Positions 1 through 10,371 of a DNA stretch of 64,000 bases are shown here, in pieces. Position numbers and translations under genes: made by a program. Origin of the DNA: Paralithodes platypus (taxonomy: Eukaryota; Arthropoda; Malacostraca; Decapoda; Lithodidae); contig CM064501.1 in assembly GCA_032716605.1 (NCBI GenBank), positions 23,253,171-23,317,170 of the forward strand. The letters are read 5' to 3'. The notes beneath the pieces are model-generated. The model worked only from the letters and a program-made list of their open reading frames with translations. It was not told where the DNA came from and searched no databases. Within the stretch, counting starts at the first letter, position 1. Each line of letters opens with the position of its first letter.

Positions 1-300
1 GTTTTTCTTTTATTTGTCATAGTTTTTACAATTTCTTCTCCTAAATGTTTGTGGGTGAAAGATCGTTTCATAACCCAATCGAGGGGCCGAATACGGTCTC
101 GTATATGGTAGCGCTGGCACACAGCGCTGGCAACACGGCGCAGCAAGCTCACAGAATACGGTACCCCAGTCAGACGACTCACCAAAAATATCTTCTCTCC
201 TAAATTTTTGTGGGTGAAAGATGTCGTGGAAAAATAATTGACAACTCGATTTCTTTAACAGGACAGCGTGAGCGCGCTCATTGCTGCTGATTATGGGCAA
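1..300. repeat. Foldback-type dispersed repeat fragment
   Basis: Positions 36-72 and about 195-290 carry two versions of a motif (TTTGTGGGTGAAAGAT and its neighbours) that recurs in both orientations at 3.3, 4.5, 45.1-45.4 and 47.1-47.7 kb. The open frames across it are low-complexity and cross the repeat, so I do not call a gene. Confidence 0.6.
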
Positions 301-329
301 GACGTTAGCTAAAAAATCTTTGACTCAGG

Positions 330-395
330 GAGAGAGAGAGAGAGACAGACACAGTGTGTGAGAGAGAGAGAGTTACACACTCTCCCTCTCGCTGT
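330..395. repeat. GA/CT and CA/TG microsatellite
   Basis: Runs of GAGAGA, ACAGACACAGTGTGTG and GAGAGA, then CTCTCC. The same mixed microsatellite recurs near 3000-3220, 45000-45050 and 45740-45835, next to the same dispersed repeats. Confidence 0.85.
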
Positions 396-404
396 CACGC
401 TTCG

Positions 405-487
405 TATAATGCGTCGTATAGCTAGGTCATGCTTCGTTTAATGCGTCGTATACTGTCCTAGGTCATGCTTCGTATAATGTGTCGTAC
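405..487. repeat. 32-bp tandem repeat (TGCTTCGTATAAT family)
   Basis: About two and a half copies of a 32-bp unit containing TGCTTCGTATAATGCGTCGT and CTAGGTCA. The same unit is tandem at 5236-5402 and 5785-5960. Single or inverted copies lie near 15050, 15580, 44940-45000 and 51030-51075. Confidence 0.8.
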
Positions 488-1073
488 CCCCAGTCAGACT
501 GCTCACCAAAAATACTCCCACAAAAATGTTAGCACTGGTACAAAATTGTTGGTGAAAGATGTCGTGGAAAAATAATTGACTCACATGCCACGCCCATTCT
601 AGCTGACTGCCACACACACACACACACACAACCTCCTCCACCTACCTCCGTGTCAGTCTGTCAGTCTCGGACAGGGGTCCGGATCTACCAGGGGTGGGTG
701 CCGAGCATACCCCCAAACGGGGGTCGAAAAGTGAGAGGGGGCGGAAATGGGGAGACGTCTCCTTCCTATATAGTGAAGGCCGCCGCCTCCCTCTGCCCCT
801 CTTGGTGTGTGTGTGTGCCTGGGTGGGTGGGAGGGTGGGTGTGGCGGGCCAGGAGGAGGAGGGACACGTGCCTGCCCTCTCTCTCTTTCTCTCTCCTCGG
901 CCTCCTACCTCCGCGGCGCGCCTGCCGGCCTGCCTGGGCGAATTTCTCTTTTAATACATTTCGATACTAGGGGTCTAAGGTGATGTACCCTAGGCAGAAA
1001 TGGACCCCAGTCCGCCCTACCCCCTTCGAACATACTTATCAGATCCTGGGACCTAGCTGCAGCTAATAGGTAC
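488..1073. other. No supported gene; low-complexity and GC-rich stretch
   Basis: Contains a foldback motif fragment at 537-583, a CA microsatellite near 610-630 and a G/C-rich stretch at 690-950. The open frames here are compositionally biased and have no recognisable domain. Confidence 0.5.
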
Positions 1074-1439
1074 TTGGAAAGGAACATTACCTGTCAACAA
1101 GACTGTCAACAGAGGACTGTACGCACGGTCGAGTTGGACAATAATCTCGCTACATTGAATGACAGAAATGGCACATGGGCCAAGATATGTAGGGCTCAAA
1201 CTCTACTTGCTGGCTCCGCCAGATCCTTTTATTGTGAAATTGCTTCTTTCATGAAAAATAAATCAACCATCTTTCCGGACAAGAGAGACCAACAACTTCG
1301 AGAATCGGTAATCAAATTCGCCAACAAATGTAGAGCCTTTAAAGAGTTGAACAGGTGGAGCAAGTTCTTCAGCGACAGAGGAGAAACTGGGCGACAACAG
1401 ATCCTCGACGCTTCCATCCTTCGAATGTTTTATATATAG
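1074..1439 (+). CDS. Hypothetical 121-residue ORF
   Basis: I do not recognise this product. It has balanced composition (basic and polar, with cysteines early in the protein) and no visible signal peptide, membrane segment or known motif. It is the only non-repetitive, non-transposon open frame of this size in the first 6 kb. It could be an exon of a host or transposon gene or a chance ORF. I see no splice context or homologous copy elsewhere in the window. Confidence 0.2.
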   Translation: MERNITCQQDCQQRTVRTVELDNNLATLNDRNGTWAKICRAQTLLAGSARSFYCEIASFMKNKSTIFPDKRDQQLRESVIKFANKCRAFKELNRWSKFFSDRGETGRQQILDASILRMFYI

Positions 1440-1768
1440 CTACTAACAATCTAGAGAAAGATGAACCAGGAAAGATACATAAAGCTTGATGAATTAACTG
1501 TTAACAGATTACAAAAACAGGAAGAGATTAATGGGGAAATAGATGAATGGGAGCAACGAATTATCAGTCCTCATTAATAATTTAATCCCGTTCTAAAAAC
1601 AGGGAGCATTTTCATTTATGTGAATATATGACCTGTGATTTCGTATTCTATTTAACAGTAAATTGTGAATAGCAAAACTTAACAACAAGGTCGGTATATA
1701 ACGACGATTGAAAAGGGAGGAGTTGCAGCATCTCCGTGTTTATTGTTGTCAGAATTGTTGTGCGAAAA
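1440..1768. other. Unassigned AT-rich sequence
   Basis: No coding, RNA or repeat feature recognised. Confidence 0.4.
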
Positions 1769-1978
1769 AACACACTTGGTATGGATTATATACGCATATA
1801 TTTCATTTATGGGGCTTTAAAACACACTTGGTATGGATTATATACGCATATATTTCATTTATGGGGCTTTAAAACACACTTGGTATGGATTATATACGCA
1901 TATATTTCATTTATGGGCCTTTAAAACACACTTGGTATGGATTATATACGCATATATTTCATTTATGGAGCTTTCAAA
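1769..1978. repeat. 52-bp tandem repeat, four copies
   Basis: The unit beginning CACACTTGGTATGGATTATA starts at 1771, 1823, 1875 and 1927, so the period is exactly 52 bp and the copies are nearly identical. Because 52 is not a multiple of three, the short ORF across it reads successive copies in different frames and is not a gene. Confidence 0.95.
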
Positions 1979-2835
1979 CTATTGCACGTAACATAACATT
2001 TCTTAATTCAATATTTCTTTAGGTTAACAATAATACAATCTTGACAAATATTGCCAATCAATAATATAAGGTCCATTGATTTCTTAATATATTTAGTTAC
2101 AAACCTACTTTACAATAGCATTATTGGTAACGCTAGATTTTATACATCCTTAATAACCAATAAAGAGGGTAATCTTATTCTTGCTAAATAATTGACTCAC
2201 ACAAAACCTGTAGAGCGAGACTGATATAAAAGACTTGTCATTTTATAGTTAGTAGATCATTTTGCTATGTGAGTTAGTGAGACAAAAGGCAGAACTGCCT
2301 GTGACGAGTGCCTTCCCCATAGTTGAAAGAGTGACGCAGCCAAAATCAAGGAATGTTCGAGCCAAAATGTCTGGACACACGGAGTTTAAAGTAATTACAG
2401 TCATAGGATGAGTGGAAAATGATCACAGACTGCTAGGTAGATAATTGTATCTCCGTAACTATTTGGTTTATCGTAATTCTGAAGTAACAGTTGGAATCCT
2501 CATTAAATTCCGCTTCTATATAATGTATGCAAATACAACTATTTGTTGTCAACATTTTTAGCTAGCTCGAGTTGGAAAAAAGGTATTTCGATTGTTATGT
2601 TATAATACTTGTTATGGAGTGCCCCAATGTGTTTGTTTTGTAATTATTCTATGTTTTTATTTGCTTATCTTCAAGTTCAATCAATACCAAAGCCGATGGT
2701 AGCTAATTTATCGAAATACAAGGATGTGTTGGTAGATAAAAACGTCAAAAAATCAAATTATTGCCGGGCGCGAAACTGGCTTATTAAGTTTTAAGTTTAA
2801 AAAAGGCCTCCCCTCATTAATAGGCTTGCAACACT
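1979..2835. other. Unassigned AT-rich sequence
   Basis: No domain, RNA gene or repeat copy elsewhere in the window was recognised. A 61-codon open frame at 2609-2794 has no recognisable feature. Confidence 0.4.
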
Positions 2836-2880
<45 letters not shown>

Positions 2881-2998
2881 ATCCTGCCATGGACATTAGT
2901 TCCAGGGCAGTATTTCCCTTTCCAATGTTCCCTTACCTTTGTACTCTCTCTGTGAGGTCTTTCCTAATTTGAAAACAAGTAGACACCGACAGACACAA

Positions 2999-3049
<51 letters not shown>

Positions 3050-3127
3050 CAGACTCACCTTCTATGGTGTCAATCAAAAATTAAAAAAGTGCAACGATTG
3101 CAATGTTTGCATGCAGGGACTGACTCC

Positions 3128-3158
<31 letters not shown>

Positions 3159-3160
3159 TG

Positions 3161-3193
<33 letters not shown>

Positions 3194-3225
3194 TTCTTTC
3201 TCTCTCTGTCTCTCTCTCTCTGAGT
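2836..3225. repeat. CT, GA, CA and GTCT microsatellite cluster
   Basis: (CT)n at about 2836-2877, (GA)n at about 3007-3048, then (CT)n, (CA)n and (GTCT)n at about 3129-3225. The ORFs here are pure repeat translation. Confidence 0.9.
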
Positions 3226-3362
3226 CAAAAAAAATTTAGCTAACATCTTGCCCATAATCAACATCAATAAGCGCGCTCACGCTGTCCTATTAAAGAAATC
3301 AAGTTATCAATTATTTTTCCATGACATCTTTCACCCACAAAAATTTAGGAGAGAACAAATTT

Positions 3363-3975
3363 AGGAGAGACTATCTGGCCGGGCTGCTCCAACCTAGAGA
3401 GAGACTACCTGGCCGCACCCTGCACCGTCTAGAGCAGGGGTGGGGAACGTCCGGCCCGGGGGCCTGATCACTACCTGGCCGGGCTGCTCCACCTAGAGAG
3501 AGACTACCTGGCCGCACCCTGCACCGTCTAGAGCAGGGGTGGGGAACGTCCGGCCCGGGGGCCTGATCACTACCTGGCCGGGGTGCTCCAACCTAGAGAG
3601 AGACTACCTGGCCGCACCCTGCACCGTCTAGAGCAGGGGTGGGGAACGTCCGGCCCGGGGGCCTGATCACTACCTGGCCGGGGTGCTCCAACCTAGAGAG
3701 AGACTACCTGGCCGCACCCTGCACCGTCTAGAGCAGGGGTGGGGAACGTCCGGCCCGGGGGCCTGATCACTACCTGGCCGGGGTGCTCCAACCTAGAGAG
3801 AGACTACCTGGCCGCACCCTGCACCGTCTAGAGCAGGGGTGGGGAACGTCCGGCCCGGGGGCCTGATCACTACCTGGCCGGGGTGCTCCAACCTAGAGAG
3901 AGACTACCTGGCCGCACCCTGCACCGTCTAGAGCAGGGGTGGGGAACGTCCGGCCCCGGGGCCTGATCAAGCCCT
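3363..3975. repeat. 100-bp satellite carrying a hAT-like terminus
   Basis: Six units, with GAGCAGGGGTGGGGAACGTC starting at 3432, 3531, 3631, 3731, 3831 and 3931 (period 99-100 bp). Each unit combines two copies of a GACTACCTGGCCGGG motif (the 35-bp satellite seen at 45.2, 47.2 and 50.8 kb) with CAGGGGTGGGGAACGTCCGG, which resembles the terminal sequence of many hAT elements. Confidence 0.9.
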
Positions 3976-4312
3976 CGGGATCATTTGATCAGGCCCTCAA
4001 GGCAATATACAGGTGTTCTGAAATGTGCTAATTTGCTTGCAATTTAATATGTATTAAAACCAAATTTAGTCTTTGTGTATGTTTAAATCGAAAAGTACAG
4101 ACTCCTTGAATTTATAGTCACAATATCATAGAATTTATACAAATATAAGATAATTAAACAAATAATTATGAACCCCTTGACGGTTGATGCACTTTAATTG
4201 GCAGTTTATTCTGGCTATCATGATTAGACAATTGTATTCAGCTTATGAAGGATCTGTGGGTAACAACTATCTCATTTAACCTTTTGACTTTCATTTTAAC
4301 ACACCAATCTTT
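3976..4312. other. Unassigned sequence
   Basis: AT-rich with no ORF or recognisable repeat, apart from the boundary of the satellite array. Confidence 0.4.
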
Positions 4313-4550
4313 AGGCGATCTTCTGCTGTCCAACGTGAGTTGGTGGAATTGGGAGCGATCGGAAATACTTCGATCCGAGAGCTACGACCACCCCCGTAAG
4401 ACGACTGACCAAAAATAAATTCTGCTATACGACTTGAGTTGGCGGTGAACCTTTTTTCTTCGGGAGGGTCTAAATTTGTGTGTGTGAAAAATGTAAAGAA
4501 ATCGAGTTGTCAATTATTTTTCCACGACATCTTTCACCCACAAAAATTTA

Positions 4551-5235
4551 GGAGAGATAATAAAAACAACAAACAATAATTCTCCCTACTAACAATTCCT
4601 TTGAGACCTCTGGTGGATGCTTCTGAACTAGCGCCAGAGCTACGACTGTAGACATCATTATACCCAACACCTAGGATATGCACAGTTTATCTCAATTTGT
4701 GTGTGATTCTACAAGTTTTTATTATACAGCATAAATTATGTATGATATATGATAAGGGAAAGTCCATATGCAGCTGATACTGACTACAAACATATAAGCT
4801 GATTAATTATCATAACAAAATTGGCGGGAAAATACCTGCTGACTTTGTATTGTAAATATAAGTTATTTATGAATATGGGTGATTTTATAATATATAAAAC
4901 AAATAAAACAAAGTATGCATACACCAAAGTATGGGTCAGCTACAGAACTTTCGATTAACTGCATATATTATAGAATTGTTGAAGGAGAGGGAGGGTGGAT
5001 AGCTCCGCGATGTAGCCCATTTGCCACAAGGCGTCGCGGTAAACCTTGCGTTCACCGCCTCTATCGGCCACTGTAGGCATTTATTGGTAGGAAGAATTGT
5101 ATTTTTTGTCCATTTTACCGGCGAGTAGTGCAGGCGATTCTCACGCCACTGGCGGGATTTTAAGTATTCCGTACTCAGAGTACGATTTTTTGATAGAGGC
5201 AATCATAGTTGATTTCCAGTTGTGAAAATGTTAAC
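4551..5235. other. Unassigned sequence between repeat modules
   Basis: AT-rich. An 88-codon minus-strand frame at 4936-5202 has no recognisable motif and is not called as a gene. Confidence 0.4.
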
Positions 5236-5402
5236 ATGCTCACCGAGGCTATGCTTCGTATATTGCGTTGTTTACCGAGGCAATGCTTCGTATATTGCGT
5301 CGTTTACCGAGGCGATGCTTCGTATTTTGCGTCGTTCACCGATGCGAAGCTTCGATTGCGTAGTTAAACGAGGCTATGCTTCGTATATTACATCGATAAA
5401 TG
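5236..5402. repeat. 32-bp tandem repeat, five copies
   Basis: Units of the form ACCGAGGCTATGCTTCGTAT plus 12 bases, repeated with small differences. This is the same family as 405-487 and 5785-5960. Confidence 0.9.
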
Positions 5403-5462
5403 TTGAAAAATAGCGACAAATTATCTTTCTTGGAAGAGCATGTGATTCTTCACACAAAAATG

Positions 5463-5652
5463 TAGGCGATCTTCTGCTGTCCAATGTGAGTTGGTGGGCT
5501 TTGGGAGCTATCGGAAATACTTCGATTCGAGAGCTCCAACAACCCCAGGCAGACGACTCACCAAAAATAAATTCTGCTATTCAACTTGAGTCGGCGGTGA
5601 ACCTTTTTTCCGGAGGGTCTAAATTTGTGTGTGTGAAACATTTCGTCGTGGA
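5463..5652. repeat. Dispersed repeat module (GATCTTCTGCTGTCC)
   Basis: About 190 bp, closely matching 4313-4492 and 15237-15430, with shorter versions at 45308-45409 and 47595-47705. It ends in the foldback terminal motif (TAAATTTGTGTGTGTGAAA ... GTCGTGG). Confidence 0.8.
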
Positions 5653-5784
5653 CAAATTACAAACAATCTTTTTTCGAGAAAAAGCTAAATTTTTCGAAGA
5701 GCGACTCTCCATCAATTCTCGATGACGGCTGAGGAAATGTTCGAGGGCAATTCACAGGAAAATTTACCTCCCCCAATGCTTCGT

Positions 5785-5960
5785 AAAGTGTGTTGGTCAC
5801 CTAATCAATACTTCGTACAGTACGTCGTTACACCTAAGCCATGCTTCGTATAGTACGTCATACACCTAGGTCATGCTTCGTATAGTACGTCATACACCTA
5901 GGTCATGCTTCGTACGTCATACACCTAGTCATACACCTAGGTCATGCTTCGTATAGTAGT
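5785..5960. repeat. 32-bp tandem repeat array
   Basis: Several copies of ACACCTAGGTCATGCTTCGT plus about 12 bases, some truncated. Confidence 0.85.
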
Positions 5961-6059
5961 CATTTTGCATCTGGCCTGTCAGGAATATTAATATTAGGGA
6001 GCATTGTGAATACAGATTTCAATTATTGGCTCTCCATGTGTGGAAAATGTTATATATAA

Positions 6060-6230
6060 TTTTTTGTTTTCGAGAATGGCAGGGTACCGTCTAGTGCGTC
6101 TTCCATTTGGGCACGGTTGTTTCGTTCATCTGGACAGGGTACCGTCTAGGACTTTAGGTCCTTCGTTCATAAGGGTATTGTCTAGTGCTTCGTTTATGTG
6201 TACAGGTTACCGGCTAGTGCTTTGAGCCAA
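6060..6230. repeat. 32-bp tandem repeat (GGTACCGTCTAGTG family)
   Basis: Imperfect copies of CTTCGTTCATCTGGACAGGG plus TACCGTCTAGTG. A better array of the same unit lies at 15833-16045, so the surrounding block is duplicated. Confidence 0.8.
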
Positions 6231-6918
6231 TGCTAGTTATTATTAGGGAACATTTCTTGACTCAGGTCAGTCAGTAACTGGCCTTCGGACAGGAAGCATC
6301 TACCTAACAACGAGGACACACCTTCGAGGTGTTCCAATCGTCCCCCATGGTGAAATTTCTGCCACCAGCTCCCTCTATTACTATTACGGCCGTCGAACCC
6401 AGATTTGTTGTAAGTATACTGCATATTCGCATTTCGTCGTACTATGTTCGAGGGCATCTCACCGGGAAATTGTACCTCCCCCAGTGCTTCGTAAAGTGTG
6501 TTGCGTTTGAACCTGCTTATAGGAGTGTTTAAAACCTGAATCCTATCCTATATTACAAAATATGAAATATGGCTAAACAATGTAAAATGGTGCGTAATTC
6601 GAAAAGTACTCGATGCATTTTTATGATTTTTTACACAGTGGTGGATATTAACACTTTGTGGCGTGCCTGGCCTACCCTCTCCAGCCTACATTGGAGGAAG
6701 TGAGCCGCGCTCTCCACCTCCCGCCTACCCTGTTAAAACCCAGTATAGTAAAACGCTCATCCATCCTACTAGGCAGGTTGGGCGAAAAAGCCTCTAGCCA
6801 CGGCCAACACAATAATGGTATCGCTCGTTTTTCACCCACATTCACGATATTTCAGAAACTTGCTAAATAACATATTTGTATTCTCATTCTCATACATACT
6901 AAATTATAGCTATATTTT
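6231..6918. repeat. Dispersed repeat block, copies at 16.05-18.1 kb
   Basis: Similar sequence is found at 16050-16400, 17190-17460 and 17520-17880 (shared phrases include GAAGTGAGCCGCGCTCTCCA and AGTATAGTAAAACGCTCA). The right end (AAATAACATATTTGTATT) matches 18060-18113. A LINE fragment starts at 6919 where this homology stops. No supported gene. Confidence 0.7.
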
Positions 6919-7866
6919 CCTTCACTACTCTCTTCACCACCCTCTTACTCTCCACATACCTGGCTCGTTTCTGTCTCTCGAAATCTTCATTCCCTCTACT
7001 ACCCAACCACACTCTATATGCTTTCTTCTTTTCTTCCACAGCTATCTTTACTTCTTCTGTCCACCATGCCGTACCTTTCACTCCCCTCCCTCTTCTCCTC
7101 ACTCCACACCCCTCCTCACATGCTGCACAGATCTCATCCTTAAACACCTTGCTCATCTCTTCCACTTCCTCCATAACTTCCAGGTCGAACCCACCTAGTC
7201 GTCTTTCTACTGCTCTCCTGTACTCTTCCCTGATTTCCTCCTCCTGTAACCTCTCCACCCTCCTCACCATTCCACCTTTCTATCGCCTCCCTCCAGCTCT
7301 CCTCACCCACTTCTATTGTATCCTATACCTTAGCTACTACTACATAATGATCCGACAGATCCCTTCCAATACCCCTATATGCCCTAGCATCCATCACAGA
7401 TTTCTTCATTCGTTCATCGACACATACATAATCAATCAATGACTTTCTTTCCACCACTGTCTTATCCTTCATGATCACCCGTTTCCACGTGTACCTGTGG
7501 ATCATTCTGTGTCGAAAGAAGGTGTTGGCTATCCACAGCCTCCTCCCCACACATACGTCCACAATTGCTCTACCATTCCCATTCACCTCTGATGGTACCC
7601 CCCACCCTCCCACCACTCCCTCGACTTTCCTATCACCCACCTTACCATTCATATCCCCAATCAGAAATATTCTTTCGCTCTTGTCAAACTTCTCCAGGCG
7701 CGCCTCCGCATTCATCCAGAACTCCTCTTTCTTGCTTTCAAGTTGATCCTCTGTCGGGGCATACACACACACACAATCACCCATGTTTGTATTCCTACTT
7801 TCATTCTCACCCACACAATCTTTGAACCCACAGACCCATACTCTCTTACATATTCCTTCCATGTGT
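6919..7866 (-). pseudogene. LINE-A fragment: endonuclease and linker
   Basis: Minus-strand fragment of an APE-type non-LTR retrotransposon. Two ORFs (7862-7323 and 7270-6899) encode the back of an exonuclease-endonuclease-phosphatase domain with FLIGDMNGKVG and LSDHYVVVAKV, then the linker before the reverse transcriptase (WWTEEVKIAVEEKKKAYR). The motifs are those of apurinic-like endonucleases that nick the target DNA. The reading frame is broken between the two ORFs, and both the N terminus and the reverse transcriptase are missing. It is inserted at a sharp breakpoint in the dispersed repeat that is continuous at 18040-18113. Confidence 0.9.
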
Positions 7867-7950
7867 AATATTTGCGATGTGTTATATGTTTAGGTTCCTA
7901 ATAATTTTACAGTAATATAGTATTTCAAAGCATTTTCCTTTCCTACACAG

Positions 7951-8568
7951 AACTAACAGAAAGAGTTGATTGATGAATTAAAAAAGCTGGTACTTCAAAG
8001 TGTACATGACCGAGTACATCGAGGAAGCACCTCTCTCTTCAGCATAGACGACAACTGGACGAGGAGATCGATTGTCCGCAAAACTAAGACTTTACGGACT
8101 ATTAACCGTTTATACGACCACGAAATGGAAAAGAAAACAACTGAACTAGATGAACTGAAGAAAAAGAAAAACCGAGAAAAAAATACTACACTCTTGCAGT
8201 GGCAGTGTGCAAGAAAGCTTCTAAATGCAAACAAAGGCCGAAATCGTAGATATCCCAGAGTGATCTGCAAGACAACAAAGACACCTAGCAGACCATGCCC
8301 AGTCGCCGGTTGCTACAGCGAATCGGTCAACCTACGGAAGCACATGGGCATTTGCCACTCGTACCTAACTAACGACGATAGAGAGAATGTTTTGGCTGCA
8401 GCGAGTAGGTTCTCGAGGAAAAGGTCCCTGCCACCAAGAAATGCAAAACAAAAAACCTATATGATTGTCCCTTCTGCTCAAAATCAGTTAAACGGATCGA
8501 TATGCACTAAAGAAATGTTCACAAAAAAAACAAAAAACTCCATGGAATACCAGGAACTCCTCAGACAC
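7951..8568 (+). pseudogene. YR-element exon Z1: coiled helix and two C2H2 fingers
   Basis: Acceptor CCTACACAG precedes 7951; a GTACGTAAG donor follows 8568. The long frame from 7966 encodes a basic/acidic helical stretch (ELDELKKKKNREKN), then a C2H2 finger CPVAGC...LRKHMGICH (8296-8358). A second finger (DCPFCSKSVKR...MH, about 8464-8507) is in a shifted frame, so this copy carries an indel near 8450. The exon start also needs a frameshift near 7965 compared with the copy at 19923. Related exons are at 18240-18753 and 20614-21377. By analogy with other YR transposons the fingers probably bind element DNA; that is inference. Confidence 0.75.
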
Positions 8569-8776
8569 GTACGTAAGGTTGGCTTTCCATAATTCAATTA
8601 TTTTCTTAATAATAGGCCAAACATTAAAGCAATAAAAGCAATTCACTTTAAAGTAAAGAAACATTGTAATGCATTTGTAAATAATTATATGCCAACTAAA
8701 ACAGTACAACTTTTATTATATATATTTTGAATCACTAACTAGACATATTTCACATGAACATTGAACTATTTTGCAG

Positions 8777-9423
8777 AAAAAAAGCAACGTCACCTGCCGA
8801 AGTTGAGGATGTACCCATAGTAGCTGGTACCATAGCTATCACCGAGAATGACCACGTCAAAATGTTCTTTAACCCTTAATTAGCGGCGAGCAACATAAGT
8901 CGAGTTAAAAAAAGCTGGACTATGTGGCGGCGCTCGACATAGGTCGAGTGGCAATTTCAGCACGTAATGTGGCTGAGAGAGAGAGACAAGTGGTGGCAGG
9001 AGACTAGCGAGCGTATGACTGCTCCAGACCACCGCGGCGAACCTACTGACACAAATCTCAGCTCCCTCCTCCCTCTCTCACTCGCTACATACTCAATTAT
9101 GTACTGAAAGTACCGAAATACCGCTTTTGCACTCGCGTTGCACGGTTATTGCAAGAAAACTATCCATCATACAAGGATCGTTATGGTGTCATTCGAAAGC
9201 TCTGTTTATGCCCTTTCAGGGATAGGTATTTGTTTTACGTTCTGGGTCTTATTTAGGCATGAAAATGATCACGTAAACAGCCCTATTTTGGCTAAAAACA
9301 CCCCGCTGTGCGGTACACATAAATAAACCGCATAGGCCGCTCGTAAGGTGTTAAGGAGTATGAGGCTTACCTAGAGGACACCCAACCGATGAAAACAGGG
9401 ACAGTCCATCGCCAAATCAAAAA
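8777..9423 (+). pseudogene. YR-element exon Z2: core-binding-like segment, MITE-split
   Basis: Acceptor TTTTGCAG ends at 8776; a GTAAGTAT donor follows 9423. Without the MITE at 8869-9354 the exon reads continuously (ITENDHVKMFFKEYEAYLED, then TQPMKTGTVHRQIK). The pattern (F..Y..YL, then a TV..QI..I helix) is like the SAM-like core-binding domain that precedes the catalytic domain in tyrosine recombinases. This exon ends in phase 2 whereas Z3 reads best in phase 1, so this copy may carry another indel. Confidence 0.6.
8869..9354. mobile_element. piggyBac-like MITE, TTAA target duplication
   Basis: TTAA occurs at 8869-8872 and 9351-9354, enclosing 478 bp. The ends are imperfect inverted repeats: CCCTTAATTAGCGGC on the left, against the reverse complement of GCCGCTCGTAAGGTG on the right. 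A closely related inverted copy, also flanked by TTAA, is at 62504-62980. There is no transposase ORF. TTAA duplication and CCY termini are hallmarks of the piggyBac superfamily. Confidence 0.85.
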
Positions 9424-9553
9424 GTAAGTATAATGTTAATAATGTTATCAAGTAATTATTTGAATGTTTCATATTTTCGTTTTATATATTTGTAAAATTG
9501 ATTCCACGAGTTGTACAACTATTTATTGTGTTATGTCCTATTTCCTTCCACAG

Positions 9554-10336
9554 AATACTTTGGCACGGAAGAGGTAGGACAGAAAGAACACCGTAAACAG
9601 CAAAACGAGGCCGCAATTTTGGCGATGGAAGATGTACATCTCCTTTAAACTAATGATGCTGTTGAAATTCCCATAAACAATGCGGCACCATTAATCCACG
9701 ATGGACGTGCACTAGCAAAGCCACTTATAAAACAAGATTTTGTCAGCTTGCGAGATGCACTGATTGTGAGACTGTCCGTTCGATGCCTACGAACAAATCA
9801 GGAGTTTACTGATTTTACAATCGGCGAATACGAGGGAAGATCAACAGAAGTCGAAGATGGCAGAAAGGTACCTTGCATACAGGTATCACGACACAAAACG
9901 GGGTCCAAAGACCCCTGCATGTTATACTTAGGCAATATTTAGGCAGCTGCTCTTGAGGCGTACATGAAATATTATCGCCCAATAGTTGCCACATGTTTAA
10001 GGCCAAAATGTAAGATTTTTGTGAATCGGCAAGGCAACAACACCGATGGCCAATGTTGCTCTCGACTCTCAATAGAAAATGTAGGGAAGATCATTGCCAA
10101 GATGGGACTGAGGGCAGGTATTGTTGGGAGAGTGGGCAGCCGGAAGCTACGACATGCACAGATCACAGCCGCCCTCAAAGATGAGGATACGCTTGCCAAC
10201 AGACAAGCCCTTGCAACCTTGAGCCTGCCACAGCATGACAACATGCAGAAATTACTACGACTTCACCAATCGCAGGACTACTGGAAACAGTTGTGAACAG
10301 TCTGCAGAATGTTCTACGTTGTGATGCAGCATCAGG
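9554..10336 (+). pseudogene. YR-element exon Z3: tyrosine recombinase catalytic domain
   Basis: Acceptor TTCCACAG, donor GTAGGTG at 10337. The frame encodes RDALIVRLSVRCLRTNQEF (the box I arginine with a nearby Glu), SRHKTG (beta-hairpin Lys), YYRPIVATC, GSRKLRHAQIT (an HxxR-like box with xLRH), then in a shifted frame CHSMTTCRNYYDFTNRRTTG, which supplies the box II His and the candidate nucleophile Tyr. This is the phage-integrase fold used for DNA strand exchange. In-frame stops (9646, 9940) and a frameshift near 10225 show this copy is dead. Better-preserved parts lie at 22831, 29912 and 54565. Confidence 0.85.
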
Positions 10337-10371
10337 GTAGGTGTTAATGAGGCTTACATAAAAGTCACAAT

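Larger units (their letters stand above)
3319..4550. mobile_element. Foldback-type element with internal satellite
   Basis: A 29-bp terminal motif (CCATGACATC...) occurs at 3319-3347. A diverged inverted counterpart is at about 4470-4492, and a further direct copy at 4522-4550. Inside are the 100-bp satellite (3363-3975), unassigned sequence, and the dispersed GATCTTCTGCTGTCCAACGT module (4313-4492). The organisation matches the cleaner elements at 45134-45409 and 47113-47705. The class is inferred from the inverted ends only; there is no transposase. Confidence 0.5.

Noticed and set aside
405..487. loxP-like CTTCGTATAATG strings
   Set aside because: About 12 bases match the loxP arm, but there is no paired inverted arm with an 8-bp spacer. 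The string is simply part of the 32-bp eukaryotic tandem repeat.
650..970. 106-codon ORF
   Set aside because: Gly/Arg/Ser/Pro low-complexity frame over GC-rich and microsatellite-like DNA, with a second overlapping frame of similar length; no domain.
2939..3239. ORFs with Arg-Glu and Ser-Leu runs
   Set aside because: Pure translation of GA/CT microsatellites.
3363..3975. CRISPR-like regularly spaced repeats
   Set aside because: Contiguous 100-bp tandem units with no unique spacers in a eukaryotic genome.
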